From the NCBI GenBank assembly GCA_039621445.1, contig CP154955.1, positions 13,405,000 through 13,468,999 of the forward strand: a stretch of DNA of 64,000 nucleotides, read 5' to 3'. The notes below the pieces were generated by a model. It was not told the DNA's origin. It did not search any database and was given only the letters and a program-made list of their open reading frames with translations. Shown piece by piece: positions 11,441-22,172 of this stretch (its first letter is position 1; every line of letters starts with the position of its first letter). The translations under genes and the position numbers were made by a program. This stretch comes from Euglena gracilis. Taxonomy: Eukaryota > Euglenida > Euglenophyceae > Euglenales.

Positions 11441-12839
11441 ATGCATCAAGTTAGCAGAAAACCTTGTGAATTATTACCTGAATCTTCTTGACAACCCTGA
11501 ATAATTCTTGAATAAACCCCTGAGTACATTTTGGACAATTTCTCCGGTGGTGCATTTTTTTTGACACATAATTGCATCCAGAAGGTACGAGGTCAAAACA
11601 GAAATTTTTTGAAAAAAGGCTTTCAGTGCAGGTATGGAATTATACCCCCATGGCACTTGCCCCCTTCTTCTCACATGCAAATTTGGCCCCCCCTAAAATG
11701 GCCCCCGTTTTTTAGGCTTTTTGCCATATGTTGTGCATACAAACTTGGCCCCTTAAGATTGATCTCCCTGTCCTTGCCTTGCCCGGGCCAATAGAAAGTT
11801 CCCGCGGGGGAAGTGCTGGGAGGGTCTGGAACATTTTATAAAACCATGATTTTGTGCATCTTGTGAGGAAACAATTGTTTTTGTGGTTTTGGTTTTTTGC
11901 CAGGGTTCCCAAGGGCGGTTGGGGGCTGAGAGATGCTCCAAACCATACACGCTGTCGCACGTTGCCGTGCTCAACCGCAAGCTGTCGAGGGGATCCACCT
12001 GCATTTGGAGGCGGTGCATTGATGTCAGAGTGACGGCACTCCATTTGGCCCGGTGCATCTCCCCCGTGAGATCCCCCTTGTTGTCTCCCTCTGCTTAATA
12101 TCCACATCGTCCGTATATTGCTTTTTGTGCACAGCACCCACAGGGTCACATTTGTGCTGGAAAAACTTTGGTGGTTCACATCGCTGATGGCTTCAAATAT
12201 TTGGATGAGCAAAAAAGTGCTTCAAAAAAATTCTGCAAAAATTGTTTGAAAAGAGGTTTACAGAAAGGGTTCACCCAATGTAGGGGTTCCCCTCATGTCA
12301 TTTGTGCACGAGTATGAGCACACTCTTGGAGTTTTTTCTGATTTTTTTGTCCTCAGAAATGCTCGACTCAGTGCTTGCAATGCAGCATGGCCACAAAGCA
12401 TAATGAAACGGAGGCGTGCCAAAATCTGTTGTAAAAGGGCTGTTTTGCAGCTTTGTGCAAAGGGCTTTTTTCGCATTTTGGGGGGTTTTTTCGGTGTTTC
12501 TTTTTTTGATTCGATTTTTGCCCGACATTTTTTCCATCTTGGGTTTGGTCAAGGCCCAGTTTTCCCTTCACACCAAACTTTTTTTGAATTTTTTTTCATT
12601 TTTGGATTTTTTGGGCCAACAAATTGCATAATTCTGGAATCAGTGTGTTCCCAAAATTTAAGCAAAAAAACATCAAAATATATTTGATGAAAAAGCTTCC
12701 TCGGCAAACAGAAAATTTTACCAAATATTTCCGGGAAAAAAAGTGGGGGCCACATGAAATTTGTGGGTTGTTTTGGAATTTGCGTTCTTGTGTTGTTTTT
12801 TGCGCTTGTTTTTTGAATTTTTTGCATTTAATTGGCGAG

Positions 12840-13510
12840 AAGTGAAGACCAGAGCTGGGTGCTGCCTTCGCCGCCTCTTTCGCCTGCCTTCTTTGAAGGC
12901 GAGCGACGGGATCCCATCTATCGTGACCACATTATCCGCTTCGGCGGCCAAAAGCAGTTGTCTTCCTTCTGCCGTGTCTTCCTGAAAAGATATTGTGTCC
13001 GACGGTTTGAAAAGGGACTGCTAAATTGAAGCGGCTTTCTCCCAAAAGGGTTGAAAACAAGACTGGCTTCTCATATTAATTGTAAAAAAAATTCACATTG
13101 TCCCTGCTTCCGGAGCCCGCGCGAGATTAGACACGCTTTTTTAATTTCCTCTTCGTGAGCGCGAAGCTCTCGAACCTTTTCGCTCTTCCGTTGGGTAAAA
13201 AAAAAGCTCGACGACACCGTTGCGGTTTCGGGAGAAGGTTGACATTTTCCTTCCGCCAAGGTCTTTGCGCTTCGCCGGTGCCTCGCACTTTCTCGAGAAT
13301 CGTACTCCCTCGTGGAAAACCGACAAGAGAGGAAGGGACACCGAGGTCGAAGCGCAAAGATCTTGACAAAGTGCGGAGCCCGAGGTGTCGGACGCCGGGC
13401 GGAAAGGGCAAAGACCTTCCTCCCCCCTCTGTGAGTCGGTTTTCATCGAGAGTAAAAAAAGCCAGCGGTCCTCCGCGCAAAGAATTTTTTGCCAACGAGT
13501 GAACGCCAGA
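12840..13510. other. Possible coding segments, strand unresolved
   Basis: Base composition changes to balanced, homopolymer-poor sequence. On the minus strand an acceptor TTTTCAG near 12,975 opens a frame with DNVVTIDGIPSLAFKEG followed by RRKRRRR. The plus strand also stays open (12,832-13,029). At 13,155-13,502 a plus ORF of 115 codons is rich in K, R, S and P. I recognise neither and cannot choose the strand. Confidence 0.25.
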
Positions 13511-13639
13511 AGCTTCTTTCAAGGAACTACCCACCCTCCACCCCCGAGGGGGCTCGGGGCAATTTTTTTTTTGGGGGGGGCAAAGAAATTTTGGCGCTTC
13601 GCGCAAAAATGGAGGGCAGTCCCGGCGGGGTGCCCACTC

Positions 13640-13745
13640 AGTGCCCCCCCCCTTGCACGGCGTTTTTTTACAACCTCCCGGGGGGTCCAGGTCAGAGGCT
13701 TGAAAATTTGGGCTGGCTGGAAAAAGGCTGCTGGCTGACCCACTC
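13640..13745 (+). repeat. GGCTGGCTGG repeat family, copy 1
   Basis: CAGAGGCTTGAAAATTTGGG followed by CTGGCTGGAAAAAGGCTG. A matching copy lies in the opposite orientation at about 32,265-32,340, and shorter pieces occur near 30,820, 31,965 and 54,640. Confidence 0.7.
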
Positions 13746-14275
13746 AGGGTGCCAAAAAAATCAGCCGCGCAAAAATGTCCAGTAGAGTGAAAAAGTGGCT
13801 AGCTGGTGCCACGAAACCTCAAAAATCTCTGGCCACCAATCTCTTTGCAACTGGCTTTGTGTGTTGAAAAGGGAGACCGACCTTTCAACTCGTCAAAAAA
13901 TTAAGTTTCTAAACCTGCAGGTCGGCTCTTGGCTCTCTTCCTGGGGGAAATTGGCACCCCTGTCCGTTTCTTGGCTGACGTTATCGCAAAAAATTTTTTT
14001 TGGCAAGCGTGGTTTCCGAAAGTACCAAGCACTGGGAAAAAATTTTGGACTTGCAGGGACCAAAGTTATTTTTTGGGTCTTAACTTCAGGCACCACAAAG
14101 TTGAGGTGGGGTGTGGCTTTCCTTTCCCCCCTTTTGCGTCCAAAGATGATGTTTTCTGTCTGAATAAATTTTTTTTGAGCGAAGAGCAGTTGAAACCCAG
14201 AAAGATTTCCCCAAAAGATTCTTCTTCATCGAATGCAAGTAGGAGGACAACCTTCCACGGGACTCAGATGAAGTC

Positions 14276-14379
14276 TCAGGCTTCGCTGACAACAGTCTCC
14301 TTCGAACTCACATAGATACCATCCAAGAACTTTCGAATATCCTTGTTCTTCACCAAACAGCTCTGGTGGATGTCCGCAG
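14276..14379 (-). CDS. RPL9: RPL9 exon 4
   Basis: Acceptor TTCTTCAG. Covers [19 protein letters not shown] to the stop. Confidence 0.95.
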
Positions 14380-15008
14380 CTGAAGAAAGTGAAACACAAG
14401 GCTCCCCCCCAATCAAAGACAAGGCCATACCACATTGTGCAACCTTCTCGATGTCATTTCCCTCAAGCACAAGTTCATCCTTCTGCTTAGCAGGGTCAGT
14501 ACGGGACGCAGAAACGCCCTCACGAACCTCCACCTTCCTGATGAGCTTCTCACCCAAGAAGTTTCGGATTTCCACAGCTTTGCCGTCGTCAGAGATAGAA
14601 ACGTTGATGGGAAAATGGGCGTATGCGAACCGCATCTTGTACCGGAAGCCCTTGAAGCAGTAATAATTTAATAGTGAAAAATTGATGAAATTTTGATATA
14701 CCTTGGTGACACCTGTAATCATGTTGGCCACATGACTGCAGATGGTCTTAATGCAGGCCTCATCCTGGTTCTTTCCAAACCAAACTTCGCAGCGGAATTC
14801 TTTGTTCTTCTTCCCCTTCACCGACATGTCGTACTTGACGTGCCTCATTTCTCTTTTCAAAGTTCCACGTGGCCCTGAAAGTGGGTTGGTCAAAAAATGA
14901 CAAATTGACATCAATGTACAGACCTCGCACAACGATTCTCCTGTTTCTCACGAAAACCTTCACCCCCTCAGGGATGGGTGTCTTGTGCACAGCATAAATT
15001 GCCCTCAT
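14276..15008 (-). CDS. RPL9: Cytosolic 60S ribosomal protein L9 (uL6), complete gene
   Basis: Four exons on the minus strand (15008-14924, 14874-14702, 14650-14431, 14379-14276) joined by three GT-AG introns of 49, 51 and 51 bp give a protein of about 193 residues, the normal eukaryotic L9 length. The start is the ATG at 15,008 (MRAIYAVH); the N-terminal strand [18 protein letters not shown] matches the uL6 N-domain. Hallmarks in order are [79 protein letters not shown] and [14 protein letters not shown]; the stop is TGA at 14,278. uL6 sits at the base of the large subunit near the factor-binding and sarcin-ricin region. Intron 3 is in frame and without a stop, so it could be mistaken for coding sequence; splicing it restores the conserved junction. 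The coding sequence is intact and looks functional. Confidence 0.97.
14431..14650 (-). CDS. RPL9: RPL9 exon 3
   Basis: Acceptor CTTCAAG, donor GTATGG. Covers [16 protein letters not shown] to IEKVAQC, the most conserved part of the protein. Confidence 0.95.
14702..14874 (-). CDS. RPL9: RPL9 exon 2
   Basis: Acceptor CTTTCAG, donor GTATAT. Covers GPRGTLKRE to MITGVTK. Confidence 0.95.
14924..15008 (-). CDS. RPL9: RPL9 exon 1
   Basis: Start codon through ...RRIVVRG; donor GTCTGT. The codon for Gly is split, giving RGPRGTLK after splicing. Confidence 0.95.
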
Positions 15009-15599
15009 TCTGGATTGCCCGTGAAGGTGATCCCTTATTTATTCCTTCCTCATTATGCTCTATCCCTGTGAACGTGTTGTACACAGAACGCCTCATTGAG
15101 ATCACTTGGGAAGATGTGGGATGTACATTTCTAACCCGCCGGACCATGTACATGAACGGGGCACGCGGTTATACACATGGACATCCTTTCTCGTGGCTCC
15201 CCGAAAGCACGAGCCCCCGACGCCCCCAAAGCACCAGCAGGCTTGGCCCACGCGTCAGCGGCGTTTGCGCTGGGCTGTGATCCGAGGGGGACGCCAATGC
15301 TCCCTCGGTGAGCAGGCGGGCCCTCCCCATGGTGCTATTGCAGCCAGCCCCCACTGCTGGACATTTCCCCTTCCCGACCCCGAGGTGCACCCGCCACACC
15401 AATGCTGCCTCCTCGCGCCGTCCCCTCCGTAGTAGACCATCCCACAGTCTGCTTGACCATCGCCCCCTATTCCATCCCACCCCCATCTTCTCCATCCACA
15501 GTCATGTCTCGGCCACATCCCCTTTCCCCGCGCATTGCACCACCAGGGGCATGCTCATTGGTGACGCCATGTTCCTGGTTGCGTGATCTTTGTGTAGAT

Positions 15600-15930
15600 G
15601 GAGATATTGGGGGTGTATCCCCCGCGACCCCCCCCGCGACCCCCCCGCGACCCCCCCGCGACCCACACATGGAGGGTTTCCACATCCCAGTAGGAGCCAA
15701 AAAGTGGCACCTAATTCCTAATTTGCACTCAAATTAGGAATCAAAATTGCCAAAAATGTGTGACAAATTCCTAATTGGAGCTATTTTTGGACCCAAAAGT
15801 TCTAAAAATAGGTTCCATGTGACGTTGTATGAAAGGTCACACTTGTCACGCGTGACCCGTCAAAACTTCCACGTTCCCCCCGCGACCCCCCCCCCCGCGA
15901 CCCCCCCGCGACCCCCCCCGCGACTCATAC
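15600..15930. repeat. CCCCCCGCGAC repeats
   Basis: Two clusters (about 15,617-15,662 and 15,876-15,924) of C6-8 + GCGAC units. Related C-run + GTGAC units recur at 30,265-30,312 and 31,095-31,125. They flank TAGGAATTTGGCAC-like units. Confidence 0.8.
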
Positions 15931-16114
15931 ACCCCCATTGAACCAAATCCAAGTCCAGAACCAAACGTTCCCAAACGGGGCACCCTCAGTTTTTTTGGTC
16001 CAAGAGGCCAGTGAGGACGAAAATATTCCACAATTCTTGCCTGCCGCGAGTACATACATATAAATATGTATACAACCATGCATGCATATCTATGTGTGTG
16101 GCAGGGATTTACCA

Positions 16115-16380
16115 GTTATCCCGGGGGGGGGGTCCATTAGTAGGGGGAGAACAGAGATGGCCGACCGCTAGCCGACGGCGACGGAAGCCGGGTCATTTTG
16201 TTGAGCTAACTTTGGGTAGCAAATGCCTATATGCCCCCCCCCCCGATAGTGTCCCACGGCCCAACCAAGGGGCGGGCATGGGGGGGGACACTATCGGGGG
16301 GGGTCAATAAAATTCCTTTAGGACCGGTCGGCCGGGTCACTATCGGGGGGGGGGGACACTATCGGGGGGGGGGGGGCATG
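16115..16380. repeat. Foldback bounded by poly-C/poly-G: CGATAGTGTCCC family
   Basis: CCCCCCCCCGATAGTGTCCC near 16,235 is inverted as GGGGACACTATCGGGGGGGG near 16,283. Two more GACACTATCGGGG copies follow within 80 bp, one of them bounded by 10-13 G. Confidence 0.85.
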
Positions 16381-16485
16381 ATAATTTGGTGTGCCAGTTC
16401 GGAGATTTGAGAGGCAAGTTCCTAATTTCGTGTGCCAAATCCTATTTTTGGGACCAAATTACCCTCACCTCCCCCCCTATTTGGC

Positions 16486-16660
16486 CCCCCCCCTAATTGG
16501 CTAATTGGGGGTCCCGTTGGACCGTCCATAAGCCAATTAGGGGGGGGGTCAGACTTATTGGCCATTGGCCGGGGTAACCCCCCCTTAATTGTCCCCCCCC
16601 CCTAATTGGCTAATTGGGGTCTGAAGGAGCCCGGCCATTAGCCAAATAGGGGGGGGGTGA
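16486..16660. repeat. Foldback bounded by poly-C/poly-G: CTAATTGGCTAATTGG family
   Basis: CCCCTAATTGGCTAATTGGG units alternate with their complement (CCATTAGCCAAATAGGGG), each bounded by 7-9 C or G. Confidence 0.85.
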
Positions 16661-16679
16661 GGGATTTCATGTGTAAATT

Positions 16680-16960
16680 CCTATTTTTGAGTGGCAAATG
16701 CCTAATTTTGGGTGTGAAAAATGCTGAAATTTGATTGGTAATCCCTAATTTGGTGTGCCAATGCCTTATTTTGAGTGGCAAATTCTAATTTGATAAAAAG
16801 GTTCCTAATTTTTAGTTGCAAATGCCTAATTTGGGGGGGGGGCAATGTCCAAATTTGGGTTGGCAAATGCCTAATTTGCTGTCCTAGTTCCGAATTTTGA
16901 GAGGCAAATTCCGAATTTAGTGGGCAATGCCTAATTTTGAGGAGCAAACTCGTCCAGCCG
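16680..16960 (+). repeat. CAAATGCCTAATTT degenerate array, forward
   Basis: Degenerate units of roughly 25-30 bp of the form GGCAAATGCCTAATTTTG. The same unit is inverted at 17,580-17,820, so the two arrays are a large inverted repeat around about 600 bp. Further copies lie at 21,900-22,040 and 24,300. Confidence 0.85.
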
Positions 16961-17400
16961 CCCTTCGGGTGGCAATGGAAAATTTTGTTCCATACAAGAT
17001 GGCACGGAGGGGGCGGGTTTTCGGAGGCAACCTCTTTTTTCGCATTTTGCACTCGTTTCAAATCCCAAAGCACAAAGGCAACACCGTCTTGCCGCTCGTT
17101 GGCAGCTTGAAAGCCTCCAAATTGTGATGGATTTGTGCCATGACAATTGCTCAATTTCAGCGACTAATGCCAAAATTTGGTCTCTTTTTTTTTAGTCACT
17201 TGAAACCATTTCACATCCTTTTTCGTCCATTTTTGGTGAATTTTGCCAACTCGTTGATAATGCGACACCGGTTGAGCAATCTTTGTTATTCGAATAATTT
17301 GTGGACCAAAATCCTTCACAATGACTGTAGAATGACCCAGAATACTACAAAAAAGGGGGGGCGGACGCCGGTTCTGTCCTGAACCCCCACCCCGAAATAC

Positions 17401-17560
17401 CCCCCCCCCCTTATTGTCCCCCCCCCTAATTGTCCCGGCCGACGGGGGATTTTTTGGCCCGGCCAATGAAATTCCTTTGGTACCCCCTTATTGTCCCCCC
17501 CCCTTATTGTCCGGTCGGGCCTCCCGGGGAGAGGTCGGTGGGACAATAAGGGGGGGGGGG
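17401..17560. repeat. Foldback bounded by poly-C/poly-G: TTATTGTCC family
   Basis: CCCCTTATTGTCCCCCCCC repeated on the left, GGGACAATAAGGGGGGGG on the right, with a short GC-rich centre. Confidence 0.85.
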
Positions 17561-17579
17561 TATGCATTGGTCACTCATG

Positions 17580-17820
17580 CCACCCAAAATTGTGCATTTT
17601 CCACCTGAAAATAAGAGTTTACACCCAAAATTAGACATTTGCCGACCCAAATTTCAAATTTGGACATTGCCCCCCAGTTTAGGCATTTGCCTCTCAAAAT
17701 AGGAACCTTTTCATAATTAGGATTTGGCACACAAAATTAGGCATTCACACACCAAATTAAGGATTGCCACGCAAATTTTGGTGTCCACACCCTAAATTAG
17801 GCATTTGCCACCACGGGTGT
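17580..17820 (-). repeat. CAAATGCCTAATTT degenerate array, reverse
   Basis: Units read CAAAATTAGGCATTTGCC, the complement of the array at 16,680. Confidence 0.85.
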
Positions 17821-18149
17821 AGAAACAATTTTTTCTCGGGGGGGGGGGGGCGAGATCCTTGGGCCAGAAGCGAAGTTAGTGCCAGCCATAAACAGAAAAA
17901 TTCCAAAAATAGCACTTTTCAAAAAATTTTGGCGCCTTCGGCGCCGAAAAGTATATCCACTCCCCCTGGGGGGGGGGGCTTGGCCGGACCCACCCCCCCA
18001 CCCCCCACCCCCACGGGGGTCCACAACTAAAAAAACCACTGTTACCAATGTTGCGTGCGTTTTGTTTTCTTTTTGCCGCCCGAAGGGTGGCCAGACGGTA
18101 GCGCTTTTTTGAAAGAAGGCATTGAACGTGACAAAAAAAATGTGGCAAA

Positions 18150-18485
18150 CCCCCAGGGGGGGTCCAGCCAAAATTTCCCCACCGTATGACTAAAAAAGCC
18201 CAGGGGGGTCCAGCCAACATTTATCAACCGTGATTCTGAAAAAATGCACGGGGGTCCAGCCAACATTTAACAACTGTATTTCTAAAAATCCCAGGGGGTC
18301 CAGCCAAAATTTCCCAACCGTTATTCTAAGAAAAACCAGGGGTGGCAACATTTAACTGTATTTCTGAAAAAATCCCAGGGCGGGTCCAGCCAAAATTTCC
18401 CTGCCGTATGTCTGAAAAAACCTAGGGGGTCCAAACAAAATTTCCCAACCGTACTACCGTACTTCTGAAAAAACGCAGCTGGCTC
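18150..18485 (+). repeat. About 50 bp minisatellite, about seven units
   Basis: Units of the form GGGGTCCAGCCAAAATTTCC + CAACCGTATTTCTGAAAAAA. Divergence between units is moderate. Confidence 0.85.
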
Positions 18486-18719
18486 CAGTCAAATTTCCGT
18501 AATGTGTTTCCTTGCCGGCAATACGTTTTGCCCGGTAATCGCTGCAGCTGTGGCAACCTGTATGCCTAGCAATCCTCCCCCCACCTCAGAAACTGCAAAA
18601 CGCTTGCCACATCCATGATATTTTGCACTCAGCAATTGTGCCTCTTATCCCCCTTCAGCCCAAGGAGATTTTCGTTTCTGGGGTCACATTGGCACACTTT
18701 TTTGTACAAAATACAGTCC

Positions 18720-18835
18720 CAAACCGGACTCCGGGTTTTGGACAGAATTGGCGTTCCTAACACCGGGTTTTAGGACAGAACCGGCGTCCGGAAAACCCGT
18801 GGGGGGGGGAGTCCCCGCGTCCCCCCCGCGTCCCC
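18720..18835. repeat. GACGCCGGTTCTGTCC family, diverged
   Basis: Contains GGACAGAACCGGCGTCC and weaker copies, then a poly-G and C-run + GCGTC units. Same family as the palindromes at 22,048 and 24,121. Confidence 0.7.
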
Positions 18836-19017
18836 ACCAAGTGGCTTGGTGCCCTTTTTTGAAGAGGCTTTTCTGCAATGTCCCGGCATGCTTGCTGTGA
18901 TGAAATGAAGAGGGGAGAAAGAAAAAGAACATTGCAAAAACAAGTGAGAAATCAAAATTTTATCCTTGCCCAACAAAAAACGATATTTGTTTGCTCCCCG
19001 CCTACGACCCCCACCTG

Positions 19018-19125
19018 CCCCTTACCCTAACCCGAACCCTATCCCAAACCCTCAATTTTTGTTCTTTAAGGAATCGGGTTTGGGTTAGGGTTAGGATTAG
19101 GGTTAGGGTTAGGGTCAGGGTTGAC
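19018..19125. repeat. Interstitial telomere-like repeats, head to head
   Basis: Imperfect CCCTAA-type units (19,020-19,055) face TTAGGGTTAGGGTTAGG units (about 19,078-19,115) across a T-rich spacer. A second tract of four clean TTAGGG units lies at 19,475-19,499. Confidence 0.85.
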
Positions 19126-19474
19126 GTTTTTTTTTCAAAAAAACAACAAAAAGCATATTTGTTAAAAAAAAAACTGAGCTTTTCCTTCGAAATGGCCATT
19201 TTTTGAGGAAAAAGTTAGAAAGTCATTTTTTTTGGTCATCAAAAAGTGACATTTTTTAGTTTTTCCAGACCCTTCATCCCAAAAAAGATGTGGTTGGCAA
19301 GGTGTCGCAGTTGTGAAAGCCAGCACCCTTTGCAGACTACGAAGGATGCAGAGATGAAGAGTAACTGTTTTCCGAAAAAAACACTGTTCACCCAAACCCT
19401 CCATGACGTTTTATTATTTTTTTTAAAAAAACATGTTTTTTGTTTCAAAAAAATAACGAGCCGACAACTTTGAT

Positions 19475-19499
19475 TAGGGTTAGGGTTAGGGTTAGGGTT
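19475..19499 (+). repeat. TTAGGG tract
   Basis: Four uninterrupted TTAGGG units, embedded in unique sequence. Confidence 0.9.
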
Positions 19500-20225
19500 C
19501 GACTCTGCCGTTTGGGGGTCGTGGTTTTGGGGATGCATACAGCGAACAAGCACCCCCAAAAATAGAAATAGAAGACATAGGATGGGCGTGAAGGTGCTTT
19601 GGGCAGAACAAGGAGATGGTAATGCATTGTAAAACTGCATTTTTTTAAAGAAACGTTTCAGAGCAAGTAGATGGCAGTGCCTTTTATAACTGCATTTTAA
19701 AAACAACCCGTTTTTTTGCCAATTTAATTTTTTTAAAAAACAATTTTTTACTTTTTAAAAAAAATCATAAAAACACCAGCATAGCACCCAGAATGGTGGT
19801 GCCCCCGCGTCCCCCCCCGCGTCCCCCCCACGTCCCCAACACCCCCGGCGTCTCAAACGCCGGTTTAAGGCCAAAATGGTCAGAATTGGTCAAAAAAAGT
19901 CTGAAGTTGGCATATTTGACAAAAATTAGTGAAAAATGACTTCAAATGGACAAAAAAGCAACCTCCACCAATGATGAACATGACCTTGAAGGGAGATTGA
20001 CGGCGAAATTGCTTGTGCATTGCAAGGCTGTGGCTAGGTCAATTTCCTGTGAGTCACACGGCTGGCCGACAGCTGGCCGACGGCGTGCTCCCCCGTAGTA
20101 AAAATCGGGGCGGGGTCCAACGTTTGATGATGGTAGGTAGTGCCCAAATAATGGGGCAGGGGGGAAGGTCGTAACGGGGCACCCCGCCCCGTTATTTGGG
20201 GTGTTTTTAGATACCAGGGAAACCC

Positions 20226-20475
20226 GAAAACGGCGTGCAGAGAGAGATCCGGACTCCTCATTCTGATGCGGACAATGGTGTTTTCCACTGCCCCTTTGCC
20301 TCTTGCACAAAGTTGTTGCAACGGAAATTCCAAGGCTGGAATGCGAAGCTGTTGATGGTCAACCACGCGGCGACAGTGCCTGTGGCAGCCAGTGAAGTCC
20401 CGTATGCATCATGGCTGCTCCAGACGCAGCGGTGGGTGTGCGGGCATTGCTTGCGCCTACTATGGGAAGGAAAGG
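20226..20475 (+). CDS. Fragment with cysteine motifs, unknown
   Basis: An open plus frame from about 20,235 holds FHCPFASCTKLLQRKFQGW (Cys-x4-Cys) with a histidine 19 residues later, then QRWVCGHC. This loosely recalls zinc-finger segments of mobile-element proteins, but the spacing is not a standard C2H2. The frame then runs into a poly-C block (20,480-20,700) with repeated GACCCCCTCGCCACGCCA. No catalytic domain follows. Confidence 0.25.
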
Positions 20476-20499
20476 GGGGTCGGCACACCCCTCCCCCCC

Positions 20500-20700
20500 C
20501 CCCTCACCGACCCCCTCGCCACGCCATTTTACCCCCTCCCCCCCTTTTCAGACCCCCTCGCCACGCCATGTCAGGCCCGCCAAAGAAAATTTTCTTGGCA
20601 AACCCCCGCGCCCCCCCCCCCCCCCCCCCATCCGGGACCCCCTCGCCACGCCAAAAAACCCCCCTCCCCCCCCCCCTAGCCGGAAACCTCGCCACGGCGT
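20500..20700 (+). repeat. GACCCCCTCGCCACGCCA units in poly-C
   Basis: At least three copies of the unit, separated by C runs up to about 18 nt. Confidence 0.8.
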
Positions 20701-20844
20701 GCCGACCCCCCAAAGCGATGTGTGGGAGAGAACTGCTTGTCACACCCAGCACCGCCAGCACCCGCTGCTTCCTCACGCCAAGGCTTGACAACATCATTAG
20801 ACGCCCAAAATGCAGCCATGGCATAGTGCAGGGGGGGGGGAAAT

Positions 20845-21262
20845 GCGTTTCGCATTTTTTCGCATTTTTGCGCATTTTTTGCGCATTTTTTCAAATTTTC
20901 CAAAAATGCGCATTTTTGCGCATTTTTTCGCATTTTTTGCGCATTTTTTCGTTTTTTTCAGCACATTTTTTTGCTTTTTGGCACATTTTTTCGTGATTTT
21001 CCAAAATTTTCGCATTTTTTGACCATTTTTGCAATTTTTTGCAAAAATTTGAAATTTTTGACTTTTTTTGAAACGTACATTTTCCTCATTATTCTACATA
21101 ATTTCTTCAAATTTGGTGCCATTTTTGCATGTTTTTGGGTAATTTTTTGCATTTTCATGATTTTTGCGCATTTTTTCTCGGATTTTGCACATTTTTGCGC
21201 ATTTTTTCCAAAAATGCGCATTTTTTGCGCATTTTTTTGCGCATTTTTGCACATTTTTTTCG
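20845..21262 (+). repeat. TTTTTTGCGCA array
   Basis: A long degenerate array of GCGCATTTTTT-like units, dense at both ends with a T-rich middle. The open frames across it are repeat artefacts. Confidence 0.9.
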
Positions 21263-22047
21263 AGGCCGGGCGAGCGCATTCCCCCCCCCCCTGCATAGTG
21301 GGCCGGCCTGTTTTTTTTTGACGTTGTTTTTTTTGTTTGTTTTTTTAATTCTAACAATGTTTTTTTTAAAAAAAACAAAAAAACGCCCACTGGGTTTTGC
21401 ATGGAAAATTTTTTGAATGAACATTTTCAATCATTTTTGGCAACTTCTGGGTAATTTCTGCCAAAAACTTCCTTCCACAAAAATGAAAAAAGTCATAAAA
21501 TTCCATTTTTGTTGCATTTTGGGATGTTTTTGACCATTTTTGGCAGTTTTTGAACTGAGTAGGATTCAAAGTATGGTTTGGGAGTTTCATACCGAGTTTT
21601 TTCAACGAAATTTTCCTTTTGTTTTTTTTGATGTTTTTTTTTTACTGTTTTTTTTAAAAAAAACACGTTGTTTTGTTTTTTTAAAAAAACAAAAAAAATG
21701 CCCACTATGAGCCATGGCCATGGCTATGAATGAGATCCTGTCCTCTCACAGCTGCTTTTTCGGCACATCCCACGTGGAGCAGTGACAGTGTGGGGTGTGT
21801 CATGGTCATTTCTTCGATTGCTGAAAATTTTTCAGGAAAATTTTCTAGGGGAGCACACGGCTGGCCGACGGCGTGACGGAAGCCGGCTTATGTTGTCGGT
21901 GGCAAATGCCTAATTTGGTGGGTGAGTTCCGAATTTTGAGAAGCAAATTTTTGTGTGCCAATTCCCCATTTTTGAGGAGGTGTGTGCCAATTCCCTATTT
22001 TTGAGGAGGAAATTCCTAATTTCATGTGTACATTCCTAATTTTAAGC

Positions 22048-22172
22048 CGGCGTTTGAGACGCCGGGCTCAGGACAGAACCGGCGTCCCCCCCCACGGGCT
22101 TTCGGACGCCGGTTCTGTCCTAAAGCCCGGCGTTAGGAACGCCGGCTTTGTCCAAAGCCCGGCGTCCGATTT
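22048..22172. repeat. GACGCCGGTTCTGTCC foldback
   Basis: GCCGGCGTTTGAGACGCCGG, AGGACAGAACCGGCGTCC, a C-run centre, then GGACGCCGGTTCTGTCC and further GCCGGCGTT-type units: nested inverted copies around about 22,095. Confidence 0.85.

Noticed and set aside
13127-13606. 159-codon minus-strand ORF opposite the basic plus ORF
   Set aside because: No recognisable domain, and both strands are open; kept only as an unresolved segment.
15850-15930. CRISPR-like direct repeats
   Set aside because: C-run + GCGAC units have no spacers of constant length and lie in eukaryotic nuclear DNA.
20821-21430. Multiple 70-120 codon frames on both strands
   Set aside because: They come from the TTTTTTGCGCA array (Phe/Ala/His or Lys/Cys/Ala repeats).
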